Positions 1 to 6,380 of a stretch of 8,404 nt of DNA are shown here, piece after piece. Both the position numbers and the translations under genes were made by a program. The stretch is taken from the NCBI GenBank assembly GCA_030628245.1, contig DAOVRI010000070.1, positions 1 through 8,404 on the forward strand, read 5' to 3'. Under the pieces are notes generated by a model that saw nothing but the letters and a program-made list of their open reading frames with translations, did not search any database and was not told the DNA's origin. The stretch comes from Dehalococcoidales bacterium (GTDB lineage Bacteria; Chloroflexota; Dehalococcoidia; Dehalococcoidales; RBG-16-60-22). The first letter of the stretch is position 1. Every line of letters begins with the position of its first letter.

Positions 1-2
1 TC

Positions 3-674
3 AATCCCACCCAGTTCGGCCCCAAGGAAGACTTTAAAAACTACCCGCGCGATACCAAGCGCGACCTGGCGGTGCTGGAGCCGATTACCGATTTTGTCTT
101 CATGCCTGCGACTGACGAGATGTACCCTGATGATTACGATACGTGGGTGGAGGTCGGCGCGATTACGGAGAGGCTGGAGGGGGCTTCCCGCCCCGGCCAT
201 TTCCGCGGCATGAGCACCGTCGTCGCCAAGCTGTTCAATATCATCCAGCCTGCCAGAGCCTACTTCGGGCAGAAGGACGCCCAGCAGTTACTGGTTATTA
301 AAAAGATGGCCGCCGACCTCGATATGGACCTGGAGGTGGTGGCCTGTCCCACGGTACGCGAGCCCGACGGTCTGGCGATGAGCAGTCGCAATACCTACCT
401 CAATGATAGGCAGCGGCAGGCGGCTACGGTACTTTACCGGACGCTGGCACTGGCCCAGGAACGCTGGTCACAGGGGGAAAAGGACGCCGGGGCCATGCGC
501 CGCGAGATGACCGAGCTTATTAATAGCGAGTCGATGGCCGATATCAAGTACATCAGCATCGCCGACGTGGGCACACTGAAAGAGACGTTCCACAACATAA
601 AGCCCCCGGTACTGGTGTCCCTGGCGGTGAAAATCGGCAAGACGAGGCTGATTGATAACGTGGTGCTGGAGTAA
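3..674 (+). CDS. panC: Pantothenate synthetase (pantoate--beta-alanine ligase), 5' end cut off by the window
   Basis: PanC condenses pantoate with beta-alanine, using ATP through a pantoyl-adenylate intermediate. This is the last step of vitamin B5 synthesis, in the cytoplasm. The reading frame is open from the first full codon at position 3, so the gene starts outside the window; the GTG at 72 is an internal Val codon. 223 residues are visible. They begin with NPTQFGPKEDF, the conserved segment after the missing N-terminal nucleotide-binding HIGH region. Family hallmarks follow in order: PGHFRGMSTVVAKLFN, AYFGQKDAQQ, and DGLAMSSRN, the KMSKS-like adenylation loop. The C-terminal domain ends normally at a TAA. 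Family proteins are about 280 residues, so roughly 55-60 N-terminal residues are missing. Other pantothenate genes may lie upstream, but that is outside the view. Identification is secure. Confidence 0.97.
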   Translation, partial: NPTQFGPKEDFKNYPRDTKRDLAVLEPITDFVFMPATDEMYPDDYDTWVEVGAITERLEGASRPGHFRGMSTVVAKLFNIIQPARAYFGQKDAQQLLVIKKMAADLDMDLEVVACPTVREPDGLAMSSRNTYLNDRQRQAATVLYRTLALAQERWSQGEKDAGAMRREMTELINSESMADIKYISIADVGTLKETFHNIKPPVLVSLAVKIGKTRLIDNVVLE

Positions 675-694
675 TACACTATACTACACTATAC
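675..694. repeat. Two exact tandem copies of a 10-base unit after panC
   Basis: The unit TACACTATAC occurs at 675-684 and again at 685-694, immediately after the panC stop codon. It is followed by a degenerate continuation (TTTACTTTACC). I see no stem-loop with a T tail here, so it is not an obvious terminator. The rest of the stretch to 840 holds no gene I can support. Confidence 0.6.
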
Positions 695-840
695 TTTACT
701 TTACCCCACCCAGCCCCCCAGATATGTGAACCCCTCCACCACTCCGTGTTGAGATATCTATTCCCACCCTGGCCGCCCAGTATCATCTGCGGCTAATTCA
801 GAAGACCATATTTTATTATCTATATACTTAAAAAATATAT

Positions 841-1113
841 TTATTTATATGATTCAAAGTGTTCACACAATACAAGCAGTTCTTCTTCAAGAATATCTTG
901 CCACTGCTTACTAAATTCCATCTCCTTTAACTTACCAATTAATAAATCCTTGTTTTTTCTAGCATTTTGTGGAGAATGCATGGCCATAGCGCAATAACTA
1001 GCTTCAAAAGCAAGCATACTTACAATAAAAGTATCTTTTAAAGAAAAGTCTCCCTCAGTTTTTTGTTCTAAACTCTCCATCCTTTTGAATAGCTCAAACT
1101 CAGGTATATCCAT
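841..1113 (-). CDS. Small hypothetical protein (90 aa) in an AT-rich patch
   Basis: I do not recognise this protein. The open frame reaches a TTG at 1128, but I place the start at the ATG at 1113, because a perfect AAGGAGG lies 5 bases upstream of it and overlaps the codons after the TTG. The product begins MDIPEFELFKRMESLEQK. It is rich in Glu, Lys, Leu and Met, has no signal peptide or membrane segment, and looks mostly helical and soluble. It has three cysteines (in SYCAMAM, VLCEHF and none paired as CxxC), hence no evident metal site: more exactly, two isolated Cys residues. Base composition contrasts with the neighbours: I count 17 G/C of 60 at 841-900, against clearly GC-rich panC. The strong ribosome binding site argues for a real gene. 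The patch beside tRNA genes suggests horizontal acquisition, but no integrase or repeat supports that. Confidence 0.65.
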   Translation of the reverse strand: MDIPEFELFKRMESLEQKTEGDFSLKDTFIVSMLAFEASYCAMAMHSPQNARKNKDLLIGKLKEMEFSKQWQDILEEELLVLCEHFESYK

Positions 1114-1118
1114 AATTT

Positions 1119-1125
1119 CCTCCTT
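1119..1125 (-). promoter_or_regulatory. Shine-Dalgarno sequence fixing the start of the 90-aa gene
   Basis: The minus strand reads AAGGAGG, a full match to the anti-Shine-Dalgarno core, with a 5-base spacer (AAATT) before the ATG at 1113. It lies inside the longer open frame that begins at TTG 1128, which makes the longer start unlikely. Farther upstream, TATAAA at 1142-1137 (minus strand) could be a -10 box, but I find no well-spaced -35. Confidence 0.75.
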
Positions 1126-1239
1126 CAAAAAAGTGTTTTATACATCGTACAATACAAATCCTACGCAATCAACAGAGAAGATGACTTATTTCTCTCCAAT
1201 TTACCTGTACTTACAAGTATATATTCCTATAGCGCTTTC

Positions 1240-1268
1240 TTGACTGCCAAGCTAATCTAAAGTAAAAT
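1240..1268 (+). promoter_or_regulatory. Sigma-70-type promoter of the tRNA-Phe/tRNA-Gly unit
   Basis: A -35 box TTGACT (1240-1245, 5 of 6 matches) and a -10 box TAAAAT (1263-1268, 5 of 6) are separated by the ideal 17 bases. The first base of tRNA-Phe is at 1279, so transcription would begin only a few bases before the mature 5' end. That suits a tRNA operon needing little RNase P leader. Confidence 0.8.
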
Positions 1269-1278
1269 ATAGCTGTTT

Positions 1279-1354
<76 letters not shown>

Positions 1355-1366
1355 CCACCAGAGCGG

Positions 1367-1441
1367 GCGGAAGTAGTTCAGCGGTAGAACGTCTCCTTGC
1401 CAAGGAGAAGATCGCGAGTTCGAATCTCGTCTTCCGCTCCA
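1367..1441 (+). tRNA. tRNA-Gly (anticodon GCC)
   Basis: A complete 75-base cloverleaf. The acceptor stem GCGGAAG (1367-1373) pairs with CTTCCGC (1431-1437), followed by encoded TCCA (1438-1441). The D arm is GTTC/GAAC around AGCGGTA. The anticodon stem TCTCC/GGAGA (1392-1396, 1404-1408) encloses TTGCCAA with anticodon GCC at 1399-1401, which reads GGC and GGT. The T arm contains TTCGAAT. It is second in the unit and is followed by a strong terminator. Confidence 0.98.
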
Positions 1442-1458
1442 TTTTATAAGGGGCGTTT

Positions 1459-1487
1459 AAGAGGGGCGAAGCCCCTCTTTCTTTATT
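1459..1487 (+). terminator. Rho-independent terminator after the tRNA pair, likely shared with the convergent oxidoreductase gene
   Basis: AAGAGGGGC (1459-1467) pairs with GCCCCTCTT (1471-1479) over 9 base pairs around a 3-base GAA loop. It is followed by the T-rich tail TTTCTTTATTT on the plus strand. The stop codon of the minus-strand oxidoreductase gene (1485-1483) falls in the tail, so the same hairpin can also form at the end of that transcript. The minus-strand tail is weaker in T (TTAAAC). A second AGGGGCG copy at 1449-1455 could compete for the same pairing arm. Confidence 0.85.
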
Positions 1488-3996
1488 TCCCCTCCCATTT
1501 CTCTAATTCCACTAGGCAGGAGTTCGGCGCCATGCCGGGAACGTTTTTAGAAAGCATCCTGTCAGGCGTAAGAATGTTCACGCAGCCGCCCCTATCAATG
1601 CTGTCCGGGTTCCCCGGCTCCAGGGGGTCGTACTTACCGGAACCGTAGTACGAGTGCACCACCCCCGGCCTCATCCTCTCGGTGACCTCGGCGATGCAGA
1701 GCACGGCGCCGCGGTCGTTATGAATCTTGACGATATCGCCGCCATTGATGCCTCTGGAGATAGCGTCCGAGGGGTGAATACGCACCGGGTGCCAGTAATA
1801 GCCGTCCTTCAGGACGCGGTGTCCCGGTATCTCTCCCAGCCACGATGTATTGGCGTCATAATGTGTGTGGAATGAGTACCTGGGGTGGGGACTGATAAGC
1901 TGGAGCGGGTATTTCTTCACCAGCTCCGAGTTATAACCTTCCCAGCTGGGGATATAGCGCGGGAGGGGTGGCCTTTCCTCGTCGTCGGGGAGGTGTTTAA
2001 GTAAGCTCTGGGAGACGAATTCTATCTTACCGCTGTACGTACCCAGTTCCTTCCCCCTTTCCGTATGCCTCTTGGGGTTAAAGTGGTCGGGCGTATCGCA
2101 CTCCCGGCCTTCGTAGAACCAGCGCAGACCGGGCGTCGGCTGGTAGTCCTCCGGCATGGGCACGATGAAATACCCCTTCTTTTTAAAGTCTTCAAAGGAC
2201 AGGTATTGGGGCAGGTCGGAGTGGTTGAAAACCTTCTCTATCCAGTCCTCATCGGAGTTGCCCTCGGTAAATTTTTCTTTGATACCCAGCCTTTCGGCGA
2301 GTTCCGTGAATATCTGGTAGTCGGACTTCGACTCGTATAATGGCTCGATGCACTTTTGCTGGTAGACGACGACCCGGTGGTTGCAGGCGTTGGAGCCGTG
2401 GTGCGTATAGCCGCCGGTATTGGCCCACTCACCGATGTCGTAACGCTCGAAGTTGGTGCAGGCCGGCAGGATGATATCGGCCAGTCCCGTCTCGGTGCAC
2501 CACCAGCAGTCCTGGTTGACGACGAATTCCAGCTTGGGACTCTGGTACATTTTCACAAAGCGATTGGTGCCGGTCATCGTGCCGAGGAACGAGCCGCCGT
2601 AGCGATAGAACATCTTGACCTCGGAGCAGCCGGGAGCCGGATAGGTATACGGGACGAACTGCTGCTCCAATGACTGTCCGCAGAAGGTCTCGCCAAGCCA
2701 ATGGATGGGTGGATTAAGGATAGCCTCCGGGATGAGCAGACGGTAGATGCGCTGTTTTACCGGGTTCTCCGCCGGATTTTCGGCGAGTCCGTTCAGGAAA
2801 TTCGGCCCGAAAGAGCTGTAGCCCGGAAAATCAAAGTCGGCGTTATAGGGCGGGCCCATGGTCGTGCCCCAGATATTGACGCCCGGCTTGCCCAGTCCCT
2901 GCATCGCCTGCAAGAGCACCATCAGACGGGTCCATTCCGTGCCGTAGGCCTGGCGGCAGGTGCCGGACTCACCGCCCCGCGAACCAGCCGCCAGCATCGT
3001 CCGACCGGATGCCCATTCCCGCGCCAGACTCTTGATGGTATAGGCAGGCACGTCGCAAATTTCCGCCGCCCATTCCGGCGTCCGGGCGATGCCGTCGTCC
3101 TCTCCCAGGATATGCTTTTTAAATTCGTCAAAGCCGACCGTATGCGTGGCCACGTAATCTTTATCGTAGGTGCCTTCGGTCAGCCACACGTAAGCGATGG
3201 CTTCGGCCATGGCGGCATCGGTGCCGGGGCGTGGGGCAATCCATTTATCCGCCAGGATGGTGGCGGTATAGTTGCAGAACGGGTCGATAAAAATCTGCTT
3301 CTTGCCCAGGTCTCTTAACCAGTAGCGCCAGACAACCGATTCCTGCCCGCCGTAGATGCCGCGCGTCGAATCGGGGTCGTTGCCCCAGTGCACCACGAGG
3401 TCGGTATTCTTCAGAGCGTCCTCCAGAAGGTCGTACTGCTCCGGCATGCCGAGTCGCCAGAAGAATCCGTAGGCATGTGTCGCCCCCCAGTGCCACCCTT
3501 CCCAGCTATCGGGGTTGTCCAGGATATCGGTGAAGCCAATCATGTTGAAGAACCGCGCCCATGTCGACGTGCGGTATCCTATGTTGCCCCAGTTATGGTG
3601 TGAGGAAGCCCGGGACATGACGGCTTCCGGCCCGTAGGTCTCCCTGATTCTCTTCATCTCTCCGACGACGATGTCCAGGGCTCTATCCCAGCTGATGCGC
3701 CTGTACTTCGACTTACCCCGGTTTTCCGGGTGCCTGTTGCCGTCGGGGTTAAAATCCTCTCTTATGAGGGGGTATTTAATACGGGCTTCGGAGTATATCC
3801 GCGCTTTCTCGGCGGTGGTGAACGGAGACACACAGGCCTTCCTCAGCGGCGTAAATTTTCGGCCGCCGGCATCGATGGTCCACGAGGCCGCGTCGTTATC
3901 CGTCAGGACGAAGGGGCGGACACGGACTATTTTACCATCCCGGACATGTACCTGTACCGGGCCGCCGTTGGTAAGATTGGTAAAAACTTTATCCAA
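1483..3996 (-). CDS. Molybdopterin/tungstopterin oxidoreductase, large subunit of the pyrogallol-phloroglucinol transhydroxylase type
   Basis: This 837-residue protein belongs to the DMSO reductase superfamily, whose members bind Mo or W through two pyranopterin guanine dinucleotides. By remembered sequence it is closest to the 875-residue transhydroxylase large subunit of Pelobacter acidigallici. Shared blocks are SSHHNWGNIGYR (131-142), NPDSWEGWHWG (161-171), MPEQYDLLED (184-193), DFPGY (389-393), PGCSEVKMF (455-463), ADIILPACTNFER (506-518) and RGGCVNILTPDR (802-813). S164 fits the metal ligand, and H133, D163 and Y393 align with the catalytic His, Asp and Tyr of that enzyme. The catalytic domain spans about 95-670 and the dinucleotide-binding C-terminal domain about 695-830. 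Like that large subunit, it lacks the N-terminal cysteine motif for a [4Fe-4S] cluster. There is no twin-arginine signal, so it is cytoplasmic. The start is TTG at 3996: an in-frame stop lies three codons upstream, and GGGTGAT sits 8 bases before the TTG. No small subunit gene is adjacent. The substrate is unknown. Confidence 0.9.
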   Translation of the reverse strand: MDKVFTNLTNGGPVQVHVRDGKIVRVRPFVLTDNDAASWTIDAGGRKFTPLRKACVSPFTTAEKARIYSEARIKYPLIREDFNPDGNRHPENRGKSKYRRISWDRALDIVVGEMKRIRETYGPEAVMSRASSHHNWGNIGYRTSTWARFFNMIGFTDILDNPDSWEGWHWGATHAYGFFWRLGMPEQYDLLEDALKNTDLVVHWGNDPDSTRGIYGGQESVVWRYWLRDLGKKQIFIDPFCNYTATILADKWIAPRPGTDAAMAEAIAYVWLTEGTYDKDYVATHTVGFDEFKKHILGEDDGIARTPEWAAEICDVPAYTIKSLAREWASGRTMLAAGSRGGESGTCRQAYGTEWTRLMVLLQAMQGLGKPGVNIWGTTMGPPYNADFDFPGYSSFGPNFLNGLAENPAENPVKQRIYRLLIPEAILNPPIHWLGETFCGQSLEQQFVPYTYPAPGCSEVKMFYRYGGSFLGTMTGTNRFVKMYQSPKLEFVVNQDCWWCTETGLADIILPACTNFERYDIGEWANTGGYTHHGSNACNHRVVVYQQKCIEPLYESKSDYQIFTELAERLGIKEKFTEGNSDEDWIEKVFNHSDLPQYLSFEDFKKKGYFIVPMPEDYQPTPGLRWFYEGRECDTPDHFNPKRHTERGKELGTYSGKIEFVSQSLLKHLPDDEERPPLPRYIPSWEGYNSELVKKYPLQLISPHPRYSFHTHYDANTSWLGEIPGHRVLKDGYYWHPVRIHPSDAISRGINGGDIVKIHNDRGAVLCIAEVTERMRPGVVHSYYGSGKYDPLEPGNPDSIDRGGCVNILTPDRMLSKNVPGMAPNSCLVELEKWEGK

Positions 3997-4004
3997 GATG
4001 AATT

Positions 4005-4011
4005 ATCACCC
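4005..4011 (-). promoter_or_regulatory. Ribosome binding site supporting the TTG start of the oxidoreductase
   Basis: The minus strand reads GGGTGAT, which matches the distal part of the extended anti-Shine-Dalgarno complement (GGTGAT). It lies 8 bases before the TTG at 3996-3994. The in-frame stop TAA overlaps it (4005-4003), so no longer start is possible. Confidence 0.55.
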
Positions 4012-4020
4012 TTTCATTGA

Positions 4021-4048
4021 TTGTGTTATGCTATATTAAAAGTATAAT
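4021..4048 (+). promoter_or_regulatory. Probable promoter of xth, overlapping the divergent promoter
   Basis: A perfect -10 hexamer TATAAT lies at 4043-4048, about 36 bases before the xth start codon. The -35 is weak: TTGTGT at 4021-4026 with a 16-base spacer is the best candidate. TTGATT at 4017-4022 is a better match but is spaced 20 bases away. Confidence 0.55.
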
Positions 4049-4069
4049 AAATAAATACGCTGATATCAA
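4041..4069 (-). promoter_or_regulatory. Sigma-70-type promoter of the oxidoreductase gene
   Basis: On the minus strand, -35 TTGATA (4069-4064, 5 of 6) and -10 TATACT (4046-4041, 5 of 6) are separated by exactly 17 bases. Transcription would start about 35-40 bases before the TTG start codon. The -10 overlaps the plus-strand -10 of xth, so the two promoters probably exclude each other on one DNA molecule. Confidence 0.7.
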
Positions 4070-4084
4070 ACTGGAGATACAGGT

Positions 4085-4861
4085 ATGAAAGAGACGAAGC
4101 TTCTCAGCTGGAATGTCAACGGCGTCAGGGCTATCAGGGGGAAAGGCTTTCTGGACTGGCTTGATAAAGAATCTCCGGACATCCTTTGCCTTCAGGAAAC
4201 CAAAGCACAGCCCGAGCAGCTAGATGCCGACCTGAAAGAGCCGCCGGGCTATCATACCTTTTGGAACTACCCCGAGAGAAAGGGTTACAGTGGCGTGGCC
4301 GTCTTTACGAAAGAGAAACCGCTGGATGTAAGGTACGACTTCGGCGACAGCGGTCTCGACATTGAGGGAAGAGTTATCGTCGCCGAGTACCCCGGGTTTA
4401 CCCTCTTCGATATCTATTTTCCCAATGGCAAGTCGGGCCCGGAGCGCCTGAACTACAAGATGACTTTCTATGAGACCTTTCTGCGATATGCCGATTCCCT
4501 GAAAGATGCCGGCAAGAAGCTGGTTATCTGCGGCGACGTCAATACCGCCCATAACGAAATAGACCTTGCCCGCCCTAAAGAAAATTCCAAAATCTCCGGC
4601 TTCCTGCCCGAAGAGAGGGACTGGATGGACAAGTTCCTCGACCACGGCTACGTGGATACTTTCCGCCACTTCAACAAGGAGCCGAATCAGTATACCTGGT
4701 GGGACATGAAGTCCGGGGCGCGGGCAAGGAACGTAGGCTGGCGGCTGGACTACTTTTTCGTCAGCGAAAGCCTGTTGCCGTCGGTTAAGCAGGCCTTTAT
4801 CCTGCCCGAGGTCATGGGCTCCGACCACTGTCCGGTGGGTATTGTCCTGAAGGCGGGTTAG
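4085..4861 (+). CDS. xth: Exodeoxyribonuclease III (class II AP endonuclease)
   Basis: This enzyme cuts DNA 5' to abasic sites and trims 3' ends during base excision repair in the cytoplasm. The 258-residue product has the full endonuclease/exonuclease/phosphatase fold signature: SWNVNG with N10 and N12, LQETK with metal-binding E38, YFPNG with Y111, the CGDVNTAH block with D151 and N153, RLDYFF with D222, and the terminal GSDHCPV with the catalytic Asp-His pair D247/H248. Length is normal for the bacterial family. ATG at 4085 is preceded by GGAG at 4073-4076 with an 8-base spacer. It is transcribed away from the oxidoreductase and converges on the HAD gene with 8 bases between stop codons. 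Nothing is missing from the active site. Confidence 0.96.
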   Translation: MKETKLLSWNVNGVRAIRGKGFLDWLDKESPDILCLQETKAQPEQLDADLKEPPGYHTFWNYPERKGYSGVAVFTKEKPLDVRYDFGDSGLDIEGRVIVAEYPGFTLFDIYFPNGKSGPERLNYKMTFYETFLRYADSLKDAGKKLVICGDVNTAHNEIDLARPKENSKISGFLPEERDWMDKFLDHGYVDTFRHFNKEPNQYTWWDMKSGARARNVGWRLDYFFVSESLLPSVKQAFILPEVMGSDHCPVGIVLKAG

Positions 4862-4869
4862 TTTAGCGC

Positions 4870-5508
4870 TTAATCTTCCAGCCCCCTGATAACGTCATGG
4901 AAGTCGGTAAATGGGGTACACTCGAGGTCTTCTTCCTGGCACTTATCGAGCAGGTCGCCGGTAGCGAAGACTCTTATCGCTCGTCTTGACGAAAAGATGT
5001 CTGAAATACCATTGCCTATGTAGATAATGCTATAGCCCTGTTTCTCCAGTAGTTCGGTATAGGCTTCCTTATAGCCGACCTCCATCTCGGTGCCGTCCGG
5101 GCCCAGGTATCTGACCTTCATGCCGTCGGGGCTGAAATGGTTCTCCGCCGCATGTACCTCGAGGCCGTTGACACCCAGTTTTTCCAGGATGGCCTCGATA
5201 TAGAAAATCAGGCCGTTGCTGACGATGACGACTTTATAGTCTTTTTGAGAGCAGTATTCCACCAGCTCGCGGAAGCCGGGGCGTATTTTCACCCGCTCAC
5301 TATTAAGGACAAGTTCGGTCATAGTCTGCCGGTCGGTTTTCATCATGCCGAACACCTTTTTGTTAAAAGTGCCGACCGGTATCCTGCCTTCTATATACTC
5401 CTTTAAATAATCACGCCACTGGCTGCCGACGTAAGTATCCAGCAGGAGAAAGCTCACGTCTTCCTCGGTTACCGTGCCATCGAAATCACATTGAAGGGCG
5501 ATTTTCAT
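4870..5508 (-). CDS. MtnX-like HAD-superfamily phosphatase
   Basis: This is a 212-residue cytoplasmic phosphatase of the HAD subfamily IB type, resembling MtnX (2-hydroxy-3-keto-5-methylthiopentenyl-1-phosphate phosphatase of methionine salvage). Motif I is CDFDGT with nucleophile D8 and acid/base D10. Motif II is VSNG with S97, motif III is probably K147 in GYKEAY, and motif IV is IGNGISD with D170. The helical cap between motifs I and II (about residues 15-75) fits the C1-cap type. Motif IV has Asn (N166) where most HAD enzymes have the first Asp. No other methionine-salvage gene is nearby, so the MtnX substrate should not be assumed. ATG at 5508 is preceded by AAGGAG (5525-5520) with a rather long 11-base spacer. 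It is divergent from the DUF72 gene. Confidence 0.85.
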   Translation of the reverse strand: MKIALQCDFDGTVTEEDVSFLLLDTYVGSQWRDYLKEYIEGRIPVGTFNKKVFGMMKTDRQTMTELVLNSERVKIRPGFRELVEYCSQKDYKVVIVSNGLIFYIEAILEKLGVNGLEVHAAENHFSPDGMKVRYLGPDGTEMEVGYKEAYTELLEKQGYSIIYIGNGISDIFSSRRAIRVFATGDLLDKCQEEDLECTPFTDFHDVIRGLED

Positions 5509-5543
5509 GATTGGGTAAACTCCTTGTAGTAAAAATTCCGCTT

Positions 5544-5561
5544 AATCCAATATATCGGATT
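5544..5561. promoter_or_regulatory. 18-base near-palindrome, candidate operator
   Basis: AATCCAATATATCGGATT reads the same on both strands except for one mismatched pair (A5549 against C5556). It covers the -10 box of the minus-strand candidate promoter, a typical place for a dimeric repressor to bind. No regulator gene is adjacent, and an intrinsic hairpin would be weak because the centre is A/T only. Confidence 0.4.
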
Positions 5562-5578
5562 GAGACTGAATCGGTCAA
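5549..5578 (-). promoter_or_regulatory. Candidate promoter of the MtnX-like gene
   Basis: On the minus strand, -35 TTGACC (5578-5573, 5 of 6) and -10 TATATT (5554-5549, 5 of 6) are separated by 18 bases. The -10 falls inside the near-palindrome at 5544-5561. I could not find a convincing plus-strand promoter for the DUF72 gene in the same gap. Confidence 0.55.
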
Positions 5579-5629
5579 GCTGGGCGGGTTCTGCTTGGAA
5601 AAACGAGGTGCCGATGTTAGAATGAATGT

Positions 5630-5635
5630 GGGAGG
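5630..5635 (+). promoter_or_regulatory. Shine-Dalgarno deciding the DUF72 start
   Basis: GGGAGG lies 11 bases before TTG 5647. The alternative in-frame ATG at 5626 precedes this element and has no good site of its own, only GAGGTG 15 bases away. Confidence 0.6.
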
Positions 5636-5646
5636 CTGCAATAAAA

Positions 5647-6378
5647 TTGGCGCGCTACTTTATAGGTACCTCCGGCTGGCACTACGATGACTGGCGTGGC
5701 AGGTTCTACCCCGAAAAGTTGCTCAGAGCGAAATGGCTGGAGTTCTACGCCCGTCATTTCACTACGTTGGAACTGAATAATTCTTTTTACCGGCTGCCCT
5801 CGGAGGCGGCTTTTACTAAGTGGCATGATTCATCACCTTCAAATTTTGTCTTCGCGGTGAAGGTTAGCCGGTTTATCACCCATATCAAGCGACTGAAAGA
5901 TTGTGACGAGGCGCTGAAGAACTTTATGTCAAGAACGCGTATCCTGAAAGAGAAGCAGGGTCCCCTGCTCTACCAGCTGCCGCCCGGCCTGCACCGCGAT
6001 GACAGTAGACTGGCGGCGTTTCTGGAGAAGCTGCCGCGTGAATTGAAGCATGTTATCGAGTTCCGGCATGAATCGTGGCTGGTTGAGGAGGTCTTCGATA
6101 TGCTGCACCGGTATCATGTGGGGTTCTGTGTCTTCGATATGCCCGGGTTAGCCTGTCCCCTGCTGGCCACGGCCGACTTCGCGTATATCCGGTTTCACGG
6201 TCGCGACAGCCTCTATTCCAGCTTTTACTCCGACGAAGAACTGACCGACTGGGCTGGCAGGATAGGTGATTTGGCGGTCAATCTGGACTCGGTCTATATC
6301 TATTTCAACAATGACATTGAAGGTTTTGCTTTGAAAAATGCCGCGACCATTCGCGACTATCTTGAGAAAGGAAAGTGA
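5647..6378 (+). CDS. DUF72 family protein (YecE-like TIM-barrel fold)
   Basis: This 243-residue protein of the DUF72 family has no firmly known biochemical function. Family hallmarks are present in order: YFIGTSGWHYDDW (4-16), TLELNNSFYRLP (40-51), YQLPP (109-113), VIEFRHESW (136-144), YIRFHGR (180-186) and VYIYFNND (216-223). Together these form the conserved polar pocket of the barrel. There is no signal peptide or membrane segment. I prefer the TTG at 5647 because GGGAGG precedes it and the product then begins xARYFIGTSGW, as typical homologues do. Starting at ATG 5626 would add seven residues. The TGA stop overlaps the region of the next gene's start, suggesting coupled translation with the Cof-type phosphatase. 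Length is typical of the short members of the family. Confidence 0.93.
   Translation: MARYFIGTSGWHYDDWRGRFYPEKLLRAKWLEFYARHFTTLELNNSFYRLPSEAAFTKWHDSSPSNFVFAVKVSRFITHIKRLKDCDEALKNFMSRTRILKEKQGPLLYQLPPGLHRDDSRLAAFLEKLPRELKHVIEFRHESWLVEEVFDMLHRYHVGFCVFDMPGLACPLLATADFAYIRFHGRDSLYSSFYSDEELTDWAGRIGDLAVNLDSVYIYFNNDIEGFALKNAATIRDYLEKGK
6367..6372 (+). promoter_or_regulatory. Ribosome binding site of the Cof-type phosphatase, inside the DUF72 gene
   Basis: AAAGGA within the last codons of the DUF72 gene is 8 bases from TTG 6381 but only 2 bases from GTG 6375. Spacing therefore favours the TTG. Both choices imply translational coupling with the upstream gene. Confidence 0.5.
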
Positions 6379-6380
6379 TT

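Noticed and set aside
72..674. A complete 200-residue protein starting at GTG 72
   Set aside because: The frame is open and homologous to PanC upstream to position 3 (NPTQFGPKEDF...), so the GTG is an internal Val codon of a gene cut by the window edge.
1114..1128. TTG 1128 as the start of the small hypothetical gene
   Set aside because: The strong AAGGAGG falls inside that extension and is placed correctly for ATG 1113.
1367..1441. Attachment site of a mobile element at the tRNA-Gly 3' end
   Set aside because: I found no second copy of the tRNA 3' segment in the window and no integrase gene.
2701..3318. Long plus-strand open frame of 205 codons opposite the oxidoreductase, and similar ones at 2356-2673 and 3671-4039
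   Set aside because: They lie antisense to a clearly conserved enzyme gene in GC-rich DNA. Their products are Arg/Gly/Ala-rich without family motifs, and no ribosome site supports them.
4220..4828. 202-codon minus-strand frame opposite xth
   Set aside because: It is a shadow of the fully conserved exonuclease III gene, and no recognisable domain is visible in it.
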